Positions 1-12,700 of a stretch of 64,000 nucleotides of DNA are shown one piece after another. Positions within the stretch are counted from its first letter, which is position 1. Every line of letters starts with the position of its first letter. The position numbers and the translations under genes are program-made. Source of the stretch: Tethya wilhelma. Lineage: Eukaryota > Porifera > Demospongiae > Tethyida > Tethyidae. The notes under the pieces are model-generated. The model had not been told where the DNA came from. It worked only from the letters and a program-made list of their open reading frames with translations, and did not search any database. The stretch covers positions 15,784,308 through 15,848,307 of the forward strand of contig CAXIPT010000001.1 of NCBI GenBank assembly GCA_964030475.1, read 5' to 3'.

Positions 1-385
1 GCTTCTTTAGCGATCTCACCTCACCCATCCACTCACAGCCCATAGATTTGTTAGGACAGAATATCTGGAGTGAGTCAATCTCTCTTCTCAGCTTCTTGTC
101 CAGTACATGCTGAAACTCTTCACCCTCTGCTCGACAGTGGGGGCATTTCTCAGTCCTTTGGGCTAAAAAAGCCGACTGTAAACACATTTCGCAAAAGTGC
201 TGGCCACAACAAATAGTAAGGTGAGGCTCAAGAAGAGGCTTGAAGCAAATGCTACACATGAGCTTCTCTGAAACTCGAGCTGTGAAGTTATACTCGAGAC
301 CACCGTACTGAATTTTGTCGATTTTAGGTCCTCTTCTGATTTCTCTTCGTCTTGGTGCAGCAATAGGTTTAAGTGCAGACTGCAT
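1..385 (-). CDS. RING finger / TRAF-type zinc finger protein, N-terminal part (partial)
   Basis: On the minus strand an open frame starts at an ATG at 383-385 and runs off the left edge, giving about 128 residues. Near residue 40 it has a C3HC4 RING finger (CSICF, then CGQHFCEMC, then CPHC). This is followed by the start of a TRAF-type zinc finger (FCPNKSMGCEWVGEV). Proteins with this order are usually E3 ubiquitin ligases or TRAF-like adaptors that bind receptors through a C-terminal domain; that part lies outside the window. All eight RING metal ligands can be placed. No intron is needed within the visible part. The specific orthologue cannot be decided. Confidence 0.8.
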   Translation of the reverse strand, partial: MQSALKPIAAPRRREIRRGPKIDKIQYGGLEYNFTARVSEKLMCSICFKPLLEPHLTICCGQHFCEMCLQSAFLAQRTEKCPHCRAEGEEFQHVLDKKLRREIDSLQIFCPNKSMGCEWMGEVRSLKK

Positions 386-1067
386 TGTCGTTATTGTCAC
401 TCACTCACTGAGGATGTCAAAATACAAGCTTATGTGAAGAGCTTCAGTCCACTGGAAGATACAATGTTTTGCGCATGCTCAGTGGAAAGGTCACATGACT
501 GTACATTCTTATATCAAACAGCTCCTTTCTTCAATTTCAACAATTGTAACTAGGGCTACACTAAGTGCAATCCTCGCTCAGAGCTCCAACAGTCACATTC
601 CCAATCGCTCTGGCAAAGATCGTCGCAAGTCTGGGCACCAGGGCAAAGATCGTCTCAGTAAAAACCTACTATCTAACTTGGCCCAAAAAGTCACAAGGCA
701 CTCTATCCACGCTCTAAAGCTAGTTTCATCTCCCAAGTCGGCCTGAGACAAGTTCATGTTGAGGCAAAGTGCCTTACTTACTTTTGTGAGAAAACGCTGA
801 AGTACAGCCAAGATACGCCACGAAGTTTACCTTGGTCTGCCACCACCACGTCGTCCACGAAAAATCTCAATTGAACCCAAATATAGCCTCGCTTCGCTCG
901 GAATAAATTATTAATGGAGAATCATTATTAAAAAAAAAAACAACAACTCAAAAGTTTTAAAAGGAACATCAATCACTTTCAAAGTGTTGAATTGGAAAAG
1001 GGCACCAACAAATATCTACATGTATATATAGAACTGCACATGTCCATGGACCTAACATTACATTCCC
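386..1067. other. Intergenic stretch, no gene seen
   Basis: This lies between the start of the RING/TRAF gene and the stop codon of the acetyl-CoA synthetase gene, both on the minus strand. Open frames here are short and have no recognisable motif. It should hold the promoter of the left gene and the 3' untranslated region of the right one. A 13-base direct repeat (ggcaaagatcgtc) occurs near 612 and 642. Confidence 0.5.
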
Positions 1068-4000
1068 CTACTCTTCAATCTTCTCGGCTTGCTTCTTGAC
1101 AAGTTGCTCTACAATGGCTGGATCAGCTAGTGTGGAGGTATCTCCCAACTGATCTGGCTGGTTTGCTGCTATCTTACGGAGAATACGTCGCATGATCTTC
1201 CCAGAGCGTGTCTTTGGAAGGCCTGGAACGATCTGTACAAGACACCAAATGTCTCAACAAACTATGGATAGAGCAATGTGTGTTACATACCAAGAAGGCG
1301 TTTGGAATCGCAAATGATGCAATCTTCTTCCTCACTAAGTCCTTCAGCCCCTGTACAATGTCCTTCTCATCTGCCTCGATTCCATTCTTGAGGATAATGA
1401 AAGCAAATACACCTGGTGGGCAGTGGCATGGAAGAACAAAAAATCACACCAAATAGAAAGTATTACTTTAGCAGAGTTATTAATTACGGTAGCCTCGTAC
1501 CCAGGACACTTCCTGATTTGAGTACTTTATAGTTATTTGCTTATCAAGGCAAAATTATAATGACACAGGTCAGGTGATTGCATACCTTCTCCAAATATTT
1601 CGTGGGGGTATCCAACAACAGCTGTCTCTGCCACCCTCGGTTCATGGTTCTATAGGTAAAGGTAATCAATGTTAAAAGATTTTCAAAAAAAACAGGAGAA
1701 ATTGAGAAAACTGGAACTCTGGAAGCTACGAAAATGAGGATAGTGGAATGGGTCACCTCACATTGTGTGTGAGGTGGTACGTGCACGCTATACTCTCACT
1801 ATAGTACACACATACCATTGCACATTCAATTTCAGCCGTTCCAATACGATGTCCTTTACAGTTGAGCATGTCATCCACTCTCCCTGTGATGCGATAGTCA
1901 TTCTCCTCATCTCTCAGAGCTCCATCGCCAGTGAAATAGTACCCTGGTGAATAGATTGATAGGAACATCATTAGTGAAATGTAGACAAAAGTATATCATG
2001 TGTAGTTTGGCACAAGGTTTGTTGAGATACAGAGGTTGCAAGTACGCAATTAGAGATCACATAGATAGCATTGATTGCCTAAAATTGCTGAGTCAGCTAT
2101 CCTTTTCTGCCTGATCAGCAATATTCTCAGTATACTGTGTGTACACTTAAGTTGTGCCACTGATGAAGAAGACCAATGGCTCAAAACTTCTGAAACTTGA
2201 AATGCACTACATATACTGTATTACAGTATATAGATCGAGGAGCTTTACTAACACAAGTGGCAAAAATTAACGTCGAAACTATAAGCAGTCTTTAAAATGT
2301 GACGTTTTACAGAGCTAGTAAGCAGACATTCCCAAATATGGGGTACAAGAAGGTCACAAAATGAAACGTTTAGAGGTTAGTCAGTCTAGTTCTTTAGCTT
2401 ATCATAATATTATTGTAGATCAGGAAATTTGCATGTTTGAAGGAAATATAATTATGTCATATAACAATATATACCACAAAATTTAATAATGAATAACATA
2501 CTTCACCATCAGTTATCTATGAGAAATAAGTTCACAGAGTCCACAGCAGCTGGCTCGTGTAGATGCGCTGCAGCCAAATGAAGTGGAAAATCACCATCTT
2601 CATCTTCACACTGAATGGGACACCCAAGGTCTAGCAACAATTCAAGAACTCTCTCAAGTGGAAGTTCTAATGAATCAAAGGCTTCGTTTTCATCAGAAAC
2701 ACAGCAAAGTGAGTCTCTGACAATGGTAGAGCCATCGTTGCCACTTTCTTTGATCATGTCTTGAAGAGCATTCTTTATAAGTGCAAGTTCTTTGTCTTCA
2801 GTTCCATCGTCAATGCATTCGTCTACTACTTTGATCCACACAGCAACTAGTCGCATAACACAACCAGTCAGCAAAATTGGGGCATAGTCTTTCCTAAGGG
2901 CCTTGAGGCCACATTCAAACAGAGGTTGGATACGAGGAATATATCCATTCTCAACCATTTTTGCAATGGTCTCTACAACGTACAGAAGGTGATTTGTAAA
3001 GCATAAGCCATAGATCTGAGGACTGAGTCCAAAGTTGAGACACCTGTGACAGAATTGAATACACTTGTCATAGGTGCAATGTTGAAATGCATCATCAATG
3101 CAATTGCGGAGAGCTGCCACTGTTTCATGATAGTTCTTTCCAAGAATGCGCTCACAGTAGATAGAACACACAAAATACATTCTTGTCTTGCTCTGTGCAG
3201 TAGTAAGGTAGTCTGTCATAGTTGCTGGCTCCTGGATGCCATCGTAGATTTCATTTGCTGAAGGAAGATCAGAAAACGAATCTGGATTCGACAGGCGCAG
3301 TTCTACAGCTTTACGAACGTAAGAGGCAGCCTTATCCTGATCTGGTGGATTTTCCATCGCAATTACAGCCTGAATACAATAGCAATCGTACTTCTCTCTT
3401 GGATCACACTTGAATGCATCAATAAGATAACTCACTACGGTAGTTCTCTTATTCAAAGCAGCGTACAATACTGCTGACAGACCATTATCGTTGACAGGGT
3501 TCCTTGCTCCAGCATCCACAAGTATCTTTGCTATTTCAGGCCATGATGTCAAATGCAGCAAACCATTTCCATCTTTTAGAGAGCAATGGAGATTTGCACC
3601 TTTTTCGATCAGCAACTCAAAGATACCTTTCTCACGAAAACAACACTCAAGAGCCACTGACAGAGCAGTCTTTCCACTCTCATGGCACTCATTAACGTTG
3701 GCCGAGTTGTCAATGAGGTACTTGGCCACATTGAGGTGTCCACAACTAATAGCTTTCAATAACGGAGTGACTCTTGGCAAGCCACACATGTGCTCAATAT
3801 TGGCCCCTTCTGAAACTAAGACCTTGACACAGTCTATATCTCCACGAGCACAGGCAACCCATAATGCAGTGGCATTGTCTGACAGTACGGCAGCAGTCTC
3901 CTGTTCAATATTTACTGAATAATTCCTTAAAACATACTTGAGGATGTCTAGACGGCCACTGTCAACTGCTACTACCAGTGGAGACCATTCATAGGGCACT

Positions 4001-5350
4001 TCTTTCATAACCAGTCGAGCTTTGAAGAGCTGGTGTGACTGTGAACTCTGACCTCCGCGTTTGAGTAGGCGTTTAAACTTGAGCAGTTCGGTACCATTTT
4101 TTATGGAGTTTATTATCTCGAGAATAGGATCGGTGTCGGGTAGAGGAGGGGTCCGTTCAGCAACGGGAGAGGGAGAAAGACGGGGCTTCTTCGCTGCTGG
4201 TGGCTCGGTCATTTTCTTTTTTTGCAAAGCTAAGCTAACTATAATGTACTGCACGTGGCATGATCACGTGATTCAGATCGGTACTAATGCGCATGCTCAA
4301 TGCGTACCTGGATGTGGTTCAAAATATATCCTGAGGAAGTCTTCATGGCTGCCCCAAATTGTCCTCGAAATGCCAGGCCAAACAGACTTCATACAGAGAT
4401 GACCACTCACATTTGGCCCAATTTGCTCTTCGTTCTAGAGTAGGGGGGGGGAACATTACGTATTCACTGTTTGAGTACACACAACTATGGTGTACCTGTA
4501 GATTGAGAATTGCTGGTTGTATGCCCCAGAATGGTCTGGTCGGGAAGCCTGGTTTAGGAGGGTTGTCATCTGGTCCAGGACGTGGAGTTATGGTGATACC
4601 TCCAGTCTCTGAGAGGGAGCATAAAAGTTTGAACGATTGAAGCGCAATACCTTGTGAGTCTGTATCATTTGCTACCTGTTTGCCAGTAGGTGTCCACAAC
4701 AGTGCACCTCTTTTCTCCTACAATATCGTTGTACCAGAGCCAAGCCTCCTTGTTCAAGGGCTCACCCACTAAACAAGAGAACAAAAAAACATAATCCAAC
4801 ATCTGAATTAGAGCTAAAATCAACAATGATAACAATGTGTTAGGTCTCTTGCAAACACACCACATCCAAGAATCCTAAGAGTTGATCTGTCATACTTCTT
4901 CACCCACTCATTCCCATATTTGATCAGCAGTCTAATGGCAGTTGGTGCCGTGTAGAAGTGGGTGATCTTCAGACGCTCAACCATCTCCCAGTAGCGACCT
5001 GTGGAGAAGGAAATGGTTGCAATATCAATTGTGATCATCATTGAAGATTCATCTATAGGAACTAAAGTGGAACAGGCCTTATTCTGTGTTGTATTCTTAT
5101 AACTTGGTGCTATTGTAAAACATGAGACTATGGTGTACCTGGATTGGGATAAGCAGGGTGGCTTTCAAATAGGACTGAAGTTCCTCCATTACAGAGTGGT
5201 CCATAGACCACGTAGGAGTGACCAGTGATCCAACCAATGTCAGCAACACAAGCAAACACCTCTTTGTCAGGATGATAGTCAAATGCATACTGCAAAATCA
5301 TAAGGAGAGAATTGAGGTGACTAGAGAGAGACACAAACTAGCTCACCCTT

Positions 5351-5418
<68 letters not shown>

Positions 5419-7297
5419 CTCACCTGTTGTGTCATTGAGGCATAGAGGAGGTAGCCAGCCTGAGTGTGGACAATGCCTTTGGGTTTACCAGTGCTACCAG
5501 ATGTGTACAGCATGAAGAGCTTGTCTTCACTGTCCAGAGGTTCAGGAGGACAAGTGGAAGACTCCTTGGACATGGCCTGAAAAAAACAAACAAAGTTAAT
5601 CTATATCACAGTAACCAACTCTGGTATTTTACCATAAAATCTTTAACCACAATAAAATTGCATTTCTACAGGTTTTTTTCCTATACTATAGTGTGTTCAA
5701 TTTTTGCTAGGGAGTAAACAATGATAGACTGACCTCCTCCAGCCATACATCTCTTCCACTCTCCATGGAGGTCTCAGTGTCTGTTCTCTTCATGACGTAT
5801 ACCTTCTTCACACAGTCACAACCCTCCAACGCCTCATCCACAGTCTTCTTGAGGGGGATCACCTTGCCAGCTCGTCTGCCTTCATTGGCAGTGAACACCA
5901 CAGTTGCTGTTGCTGCAGTAGGTCAAAAAATAACAACTTGTAGTTTGGCAACAAAACAAAAGCAATGTTAGGAGCTTATGAGTGCTTTGCAACGCTCATA
6001 AGCTCCTGCTAATGTATAGGTCTAGTTTAGATCGGAAAATTAGGATCACAACAAGTTATAATTTTGGTCTTTCTTTTTTTGCTTTTGGCAATCACTACTA
6101 CCAGTACTACCAGTAAGTATTACAAATTTTAACTGCTACAGACATAATACAATAGTTTATATTTTAGCCGAGAGTAAAGTTTACATCAACAGCACTAACC
6201 ATCCAGTATCCTGCTCCTCAGCGACTCAGCACTGAAACCTCCAAACACAATACTACAAGAGAAGACATTAAACGTTATCATAACAGTTTTCACAAAGAGC
6301 AATAACAAAAGCTCCAGCACCACTTGAACAAGCATCACACTGACCTGTGTATAGCTCCTATCCTGGCACAGGCTAACATGGAGGCAACCAAGAGAGGAGA
6401 GACTGGCATATAGATGGCCACCCTGTCACCTTTCTTCACTCCATCTTTCTTCAGCAGGTTGGCCACCTGACAAGTCATCTCAAGGAGTTGACTAACAAAA
6501 AGGCAACATTCACACAAATTACCATGGGCAGGAATGTCTCATCTTCACATTCTTTAACGTAAGTGTTCTATACCTATAGGAGATAAACTCATGCTGCCCA
6601 GGTTTATCTTTTTCCCAGATCAGAGCTGGCTTGTCAGGGTTCACCTCTGCATGTCTATCCAGACAGTTCTCTGTAGATGGGCAAATTACACACTTCATGC
6701 ACACAGGGACAATGAAACATAATAGGCATGTGATGTAGTAAAACAGCACAATTTGTGTAGTTTGTGTTATCCCACATAAATATTGTCTGGCTTCATTTAC
6801 TTCAGTTATGTAACAACTCCTTTTCAAAATTAATATTATAGCAATTGCAAAATAAATCACAGGGATCCCAGGTTTTGGCGTTTCGAGCTTGCAGCAGTTG
6901 ATATAGTGACTGGATTGCTTTTTGTCAGCATCTCACATGCCAAAATATTGTCATGGATTTATGATGTGGTTAACCAATAGTGTGACAGTGGTCTAAACCA
7001 CATGTTTACTCCTACATACCCATCATTTAAAAACTGTGAAAAAATTATATTAAACTGAATTGTGATAATTTATAAAAACCTACCTGAGACGTTCAAAACT
7101 CCTCCTAAAAACCATTTGAAAGAGCCCTTGCTGATGTTACAGTCCATTACTTGATCAAATGGTTTGATCCATCTGAGTCTTCTCCTAGCTAGGTCTCCCC
7201 AGAATGCCTCGGGGTTCTTCAGACTCTCTTCATACCATGCTGCATGGTTCTCTGACACAGAGGACAGCTGCAACGGATAACTCACTGACCCTGCCAT
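1068..7297 (-). CDS. ACSS2: Acetyl-CoA synthetase (AMP-forming), ACSS2-like
   Basis: The enzyme converts acetate, ATP and CoA to acetyl-CoA, AMP and pyrophosphate. Fifteen exons join in frame to 647 residues, close to the usual 650-700: 7297-7084, 6670-6574, 6491-6345, 6252-6200, 5912-5734, 5576-5424, 5289-5139, 4998-4861, 4768-4676, 4608-4496, 4434-4308, 1943-1816, 1649-1586, 1412-1291, 1232-1068. Visible motifs are the ATP-binding P-loop-like [11 protein letters not shown], the [11 protein letters not shown] segment, [25 protein letters not shown] with hinge [17 protein letters not shown], and the acetylatable lysine motif [13 protein letters not shown] near the C terminus. The N terminus (MAGSVSYPL) shows no clear presequence, so a cytosolic/nuclear ACSS2 type is favoured over mitochondrial ACSS1. 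The 2.4-kb intron 4307-1944 contains a whole other gene. Confidence 0.95.
2509..4212 (-). CDS. FEM1-like ankyrin-repeat protein, intronless, nested in an ACSS2 intron
   Basis: This is one uninterrupted exon. The ATG at 4210-4212 ([16 protein letters not shown]) gives 567 residues. Ankyrin repeats fill roughly residues 60-300 ([53 protein letters not shown]). A middle part ([20 protein letters not shown], then [15 protein letters not shown]) matches the TPR-like region of FEM1 proteins, and one more ankyrin repeat lies at the C terminus ([18 protein letters not shown]). FEM1 proteins are substrate receptors of CUL2 ubiquitin ligases that read C-terminal degrons. The frame stops just after SVNLFLIDN, where FEM1B continues for another 60 or so residues, so the C-terminal end is short. 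It lies wholly within the ACSS2 intron on the same strand. The intronless form suggests a retrocopy, but I saw no clear poly(A) tail or target-site duplication. Confidence 0.8.
   Translation of the reverse strand: MTEPPAAKKPRLSPSPVAERTPPLPDTDPILEIINSIKNGTELLKFKRLLKRGGQSSQSHQLFKARLVMKEVPYEWSPLVVAVDSGRLDILKYVLRNYSVNIEQETAAVLSDNATALWVACARGDIDCVKVLVSEGANIEHMCGLPRVTPLLKAISCGHLNVAKYLIDNSANVNECHESGKTALSVALECCFREKGIFELLIEKGANLHCSLKDGNGLLHLTSWPEIAKILVDAGARNPVNDNGLSAVLYAALNKRTTVVSYLIDAFKCDPREKYDCYCIQAVIAMENPPDQDKAASYVRKAVELRLSNPDSFSDLPSANEIYDGIQEPATMTDYLTTAQSKTRMYFVCSIYCERILGKNYHETVAALRNCIDDAFQHCTYDKCIQFCHRCLNFGLSPQIYGLCFTNHLLYVVETIAKMVENGYIPRIQPLFECGLKALRKDYAPILLTGCVMRLVAVWIKVVDECIDDGTEDKELALIKNALQDMIKESGNDGSTIVRDSLCCVSDENEAFDSLELPLERVLELLLDLGCPIQCEDEDGDFPLHLAAAHLHEPAAVDSVNLFLIDN
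5347..5417. repeat. (GA)n microsatellite in an ACSS2 intron
   Basis: An almost pure GA run in the intron between ACSS2 exons 6 and 7. It ends a few bases from the exon 6 donor at 5424. Confidence 0.9.
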
Positions 7298-7479
7298 GGT
7301 TTTCTTTCCAAAGGTGAAACTTCAGCAGTGGCGCCTTTTTGAAAGTTGACCTGCAGCTCGTGCAATTTTAATATCCTGGCTCGAGATTGTCGGATGATTT
7401 CAATTTTTTTTTCTAATTTAAAGAAATCTCAAATTAATAAATCGACCATTACCAACTATATTGAACTGAACAATGTGAG

Positions 7480-9566
7480 CTAGTGGCTATGAGAATGAAC
7501 TGCATTGAAAACCAGTGGTAATAGACTGCCAAGCACGACCAAAAATAGTTCCACATTACTGAGCTTTGAGTTGCTGTTTTGCACATGTGTGTTGTCAGAT
7601 GAAGTGCTGTGTGAGGACTGAGTGATCTCATTCAAGACATGCACTGTTGATACGTAGAGAAAGGTACCGGCAGAGAAGAGCATTGCAATTCCAGTCAGCG
7701 GAAAATGAACCACATACATTACCTGAAGCAGTTACAGAGCATAAAGAAAGATTAAGCTAACTAACAAGTGTAATGGCCAATATTATAACTTGCTTACTCT
7801 GACAAGTCCAAAATAGGAGAGGAAAGCAGTACAAGGAGCTGCAAGTGAAAATACCAACAGATGCTTCTTTGCTGTTGTTTTATCATATCCCTAACAAGTG
7901 GAGAAAAAATTCAATGTTTTATCAGCTAAGTATGCCACATTCCCAGATCTTCCTTTGCGAAGATATAGAGGAGCCTGGGAATGAGGGCTATGCATCATAA
8001 TCTCCAGTTACAGTTTTGCAACTAGAAATTGCCTACCTCGTGAATTAAAAAGGATATGAATCCAAAGGCTGCTGGTGCCTTGTGGAGCATGATGGCTAAA
8101 AATATGATTAACTCGACATCTGTTTTGGAGAGACCAGCAGCTGCTCCCAAAGCCAGACCGTCAGCTAAAATAAAACAACATCCATGCAATCAAAACTTGT
8201 AGCAGCTAGGTAACTAACTACCGTATAGCACATAATATTGGCAGGAATAAAATTTGGCGGATTGTCAAAAATTTCATGTTTGGTAAATTTTATTTAGCCG
8301 GTCCTTACCAAAACTGACAATCCGCCAATATTAAAATCCGCCAAATTTTTGTGCTATATGGTATAACCTTACCAGCTGCATGTACAACTAGTCCAATGGT
8401 GGCTGTCATTCTATTTCTTTTGTGTCTCCCAGTTCCACCACTTTCAGTCTCTACAGAAAGTACACTCACAGATTGACACAGTTGCACTTAGAGAAAGTGG
8501 CCATGAATAGAAGTGTGCAAATTTTGACCAAAAAACTGTACCTGGTGAGTGTGTATGACTATGGCCTCCACCACATTGGTCAATAACGAGCATGAAGATG
8601 AATCCAACGACCAGGGACATCCCCATTAAGGTTTGCAGCTGCTCTACTGTGTAGTCTTTATGAAGGCTGTCCGGTAAGATTTCAATTCCACCATCAGGAA
8701 AGTCTTTCACCTCAGCAGCATTTGCTTGGATGTCTGAATCCTTCTTGATAATCGGTTCATCTCCTTCGATGTGATCATGGGAAGACAGAACTGCAAGTTG
8801 AGTGAACGAAACACAGACAATGATGAAAGAAACATGCGTACAATGGGTGTTTAGACATGTTGGTACGCCTGAAAACTGTTCGTGAATACTATTAGGGATT
8901 CCCGTTACTAAGGTATGCAGCCATGTTTGCCAGCTAGTGTGTAAATTGCACAGCACATTACTCGGTAGTGATGCAGCTGTACCTGATCCAAAGAGAGACT
9001 CCATTCCTTCAGGTATGATCACAATGAGGGCAGTGCCAATGAGAAGACCAGCTCCAAATGTAGTCACTCTTCGAAGTACTGCCTATAAAAACGTGTGTGC
9101 ATAAGCATTAAACTTTATGACAAATTATAATACGTGTACATGATTCATTGAAAACCAGAGAATCCTGGGAAGTGAAAACCAAGGCTAGGAAATTATGGAA
9201 GTCATATGACATCCATTAGTGCATTTTGATGGCAACATACACTAATAGAGCAGGTCATTTTGAGGGTAGTAGATATGTGTACCAAATTCATTCACTTAGC
9301 AAAAATTTGACAAACTAATAAGAATTTCATAATTTGGCAAACAAGTTTAAACAAATTGTCCTCTAAAAGAATAGATCACCAGCAAATTATGGAGACAATT
9401 ATTACTGAATCACTGAATATTTTGCAATGTAGATGTAAAATTATCTTTTGTCTATTTACACAACCAGTACCTCTGAGAGGGACAGTATGAGAGGGATGGA
9501 TCCAGCTAGGTAACAGCCAATAAACATTGACAAGGAAAGGAGCACCAGCCTCCAGAACTCGTCCAT
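7480..9566 (-). CDS. SLC39A9: Zinc transporter ZIP9
   Basis: This is a ZIP-family zinc importer; ZIP9 acts at the Golgi and plasma membrane. Seven exons (9566-9471, 9082-8983, 8790-8542, 8450-8373, 8164-8037, 7890-7798, 7722-7480) join in frame to 328 residues; human ZIP9 has 307. Diagnostic stretches in order are [20 protein letters not shown], the TM2 segment [60 protein letters not shown] (TM4 metal site), [16 protein letters not shown] (TM5 HKxPxAF metal site) and [20 protein letters not shown]. The His-rich loop is HSHTHS. The start is chosen because MDE.. aligns with the ZIP9 N terminus. The stop is 183 bases upstream of the ACSS2 start, on the same strand. The upstream region is shared head to head with PNPT1. 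Confidence 0.96.
8220..8366. repeat. Palindromic MITE-like element (TACCGTATAGCAC termini)
   Basis: The two ends are inverted copies: taccgtatagcaca at the left and the complement of tgtgctatatggta at the right, with inner inverted segments containing ttggcggattgtca. It lies in a ZIP9 intron. A related half-copy is at about 14486-14585 in a PNPT1 intron. Confidence 0.75.
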
Positions 9567-9762
9567 CTTATTCTCTGACAACACCCGTCCGTGAAATCAA
9601 AGAGATATAGACACCAACAGCTCAACTCACTGTGCTCTGGGACTCTGCTCTGTTTGCTGTTTGGGGACCGCTCTTCAATTTTCCAAAATATCCCAAATTT
9701 CGGATAATTAGAGAAACCCACGTGTCATCCACTCGTACTGTCCAGTGTCCACGTCCAGTTCT
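9567..9762. promoter_or_regulatory. Probable bidirectional promoter between SLC39A9 and PNPT1
   Basis: The start codons of the two divergent genes are only 196 bases apart, so both 5' untranslated regions and promoters must lie here or overlap the first exons. No clear TATA box was recognised. This is an inference from spacing. Confidence 0.5.
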
Positions 9763-12700
9763 ATGGCAGGACACCTACAGCTGTCTCTCCTAAGGGTGCA
9801 TACGTCTTCCAGCTCGTCTTCCTGTTGGAGAAGATTCATCCCAAGCACAACTGCTGCTAACGGGTTCAGATCACTGTACACTACTAGTTGGTCACAGTGC
9901 AAGCTATGCTGTGGAAGCAGGAACCATCATGAGTGTCTCCAGTTGAAAGGAATTGGACATGTTGTTAGGTCTGTGTGTGCAAGAAGATTACACACATCAT
10001 TGCCATTAACATCTGAGCACCACTCGGTCAATGTGGAGGTTGGAGGAAGGTCAGAGTGCATGTGGTGTGCAAACCATCCACCCACTCATTTGGCTCAATC
10101 GTTAATTCAATTTGTATTTGATGTCCTTAATTTTATATAATTTCTACAGTCCAATATCAATATCCACTGGAAAATATGCCAACTTAGCTGATGGTTCAGT
10201 CTTGATAGAGGTAATCAATTACAACTGAATTCACATGAATTCCTGAAATGAATGGTTGATCATATCAAAGTAAAACTGCTGTCGATCTATCTGTCTGTGT
10301 GATAGCTTATCTTCTCAATGTTGCCACAGAGTGGAGCCACTAGTGTGATGGTGACTGCAGTCAGTGAGAAGAGCAACANGATTTTTTTCCAGGCACAGCC
10401 ATTGATTTCGTCCATGCTAGAGTTTAAACAAAACCACAATAGAGTTGCCACTGACAATGACCATGAGCTGGTTCTACCTCCACCTGAAGTTGTTGATATG
10501 GTAACAAAGTAAGTATAACTTGTAATGCTTTTTTTCCTCAATACCATAGATCGGGAAATTTTCACTGCTAAAAATTTCACGTGTTGAGTTTTCACCATTC
10601 AACCAATTCAGTAAAGATCGCTACTCTCGCTAGTAGTAAAAAAAAAATGTTAACGGCGAAAATTTCCTGATCTACGGTATATCCAAGATTTATGAACCTT
10701 GTTCATGACCTAGTTCTTGCACTGAAGAGGTGATGTCCATCTTGGCCAATGGCACCCATTCAAAGACCTCTCGTGATAAAGAGCTCTTTAGCTTGCTCTC
10801 AAGATCAAGCGAGCAAGTTCTCTCCAGCTGGCCAGACGTAAATGAAAGCATCGTGTCGAAGGTGTTCTGGAATACAGTCGTCAGGAATTGTATGCGAGAC
10901 ACAATCCTGGACAAAAATATCAGGTGAGTTATCACGACCAATGTGATATTTAAGCCTCGGCACGTGCGTAGCACGTGCAGAGGATTATGGTAGTCGTTTT
11001 GTCCGTCTGTCCCATCGAAATCTCAAGAAAGACAGCTCTAGTGAAAAAATGGATGGTACTTACGTTCATAAAACAGAATGATCTTGTAAAATTACATTTT
11101 CTGCTGTCCAAAACGCTGTGGTTCCTGAGATTTGAGATTTTTGTGCTTCTTTGAGCGCTTAGCTTCGAGACCACGCCTATTAATCTAGTGTGCGTTATCA
11201 AGAAAACGCAACAGCAACAGCAACAGCAGTATTGAATTATTCAATACTGCTGTTGTGCTGTTGCGTTGGTCAGTGTTTCTTGTCAAGACAGACAGGGGTT
11301 AGCTGCTTGGCTAGACAGACAGGAGTTGGTCTACTTTCTATGTAAGCATATAGGGCATGCAAAGATTTTTACACTGTGGCCAGCCTAAGCTAGCTATAGA
11401 TAAGTCAGTGCACTGAGTCTGTCAGTCACTGAGTCAGGCTCACTGTAGGTCCAGCAGCTAGACTTTGCTATATATCTGACAGCAGCTGAGTATTCCAATG
11501 TATTGTATAATTGTAGCAAAGCTAATCTGTTTCATAGTCTGTGGCATGTGCTGCTTCACCACACTCAAACTGAGTCACTGACAGTAGCAGTACTATGATG
11601 GATAGTAGTTGCTGAAGTTCTCAGTGATATTATACTAAGTTATTGATACACTCTTTTACACCATGTATGCATATAAATGTGCTAGCTAGTTGAGTGCGCC
11701 GAGGCTTATGCACCATCGGTGCCTTCATTTGATAGTGGTACTAAAGTGCTGTACACAGCTTCTCGACTGAATCTCCACTAATCATTGTATTGTGATACAG
11801 TATGTTTGTGATTGGACACATTCAATACTTTTGTTATAAGCATTGAACGCTTGCTAAGAGTCTAAACTACTGTACTGCTACAATAGGTGTGATGGACGAG
11901 GGATAAAGGACCTAAGGCCCATAAACTGTGAGGTGGACAACTTTGAGTCCCTCCATGGCTCGGCGGTCTTCAAGAGAGGAGAAACACAGGTCATGAGCTC
12001 CGTGACCTTTGATTCTCCCAGTACTGCATCCAGGACAGACCTTATTTCAACCCTGTTAGGGTAGGTATAGAGAGGTCATGTGATTTGTCACATGAAATAC
12101 TCTGTAGGTCACCTGATTTTTTTTATATATTATATTGATATGCAGAGCTGAAAAAAACAAGAGATTTATGGTTCATTATGAGGTGGGTACATGATTGTAC
12201 AGCTCTAGGTTTGATTTTACGATTATTGCTTCATATACCATACAGTTTCCACCATTTGCTATCAACACCACTGGTCATTTCATCAGCATAGGCAGGAGAG
12301 AAGTCGGCCATGGTAGGACTACTGTGAAAGATTTAATATTTGCCTCTCACTTCATTTTTCTTTTGCTTTTTCTTCTTCACAACAGGTGCTCTTGCTGAGA
12401 AAGCACTTACACCACTGGTGCCCAAAGAGTTTCCATACACAATTCGAGTCAACTCTCAAGTCATAGACTCTAATGGTGAGTCATGGTGCTGAACATGAAT
12501 GACGAGTGTCATTTTGGTTATTGTTTAATGTTTTATTGCTATAGGGTCTTCATCAATGGCCACTGTGTGTGCAGCTAGTCTGGCTCTGTTTGATGCAGGT
12601 CAGTGTTGAAAACCGCACTAGATCAAACACCAGCTACTGAGTGTATGTATAACCACCTTCATTGTAGCTTAAAACAACTGCTATTTATTCATATAGTTTA

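Noticed and set aside
4308..4434. Apparent frameshift in the ACSS2 exon (one frame reads FEDNLGQ, then a stop)
   Set aside because: A different frame of the same exon, joined in phase to both neighbours, reads [20 protein letters not shown] and continues into [10 protein letters not shown]. No frameshift is needed.
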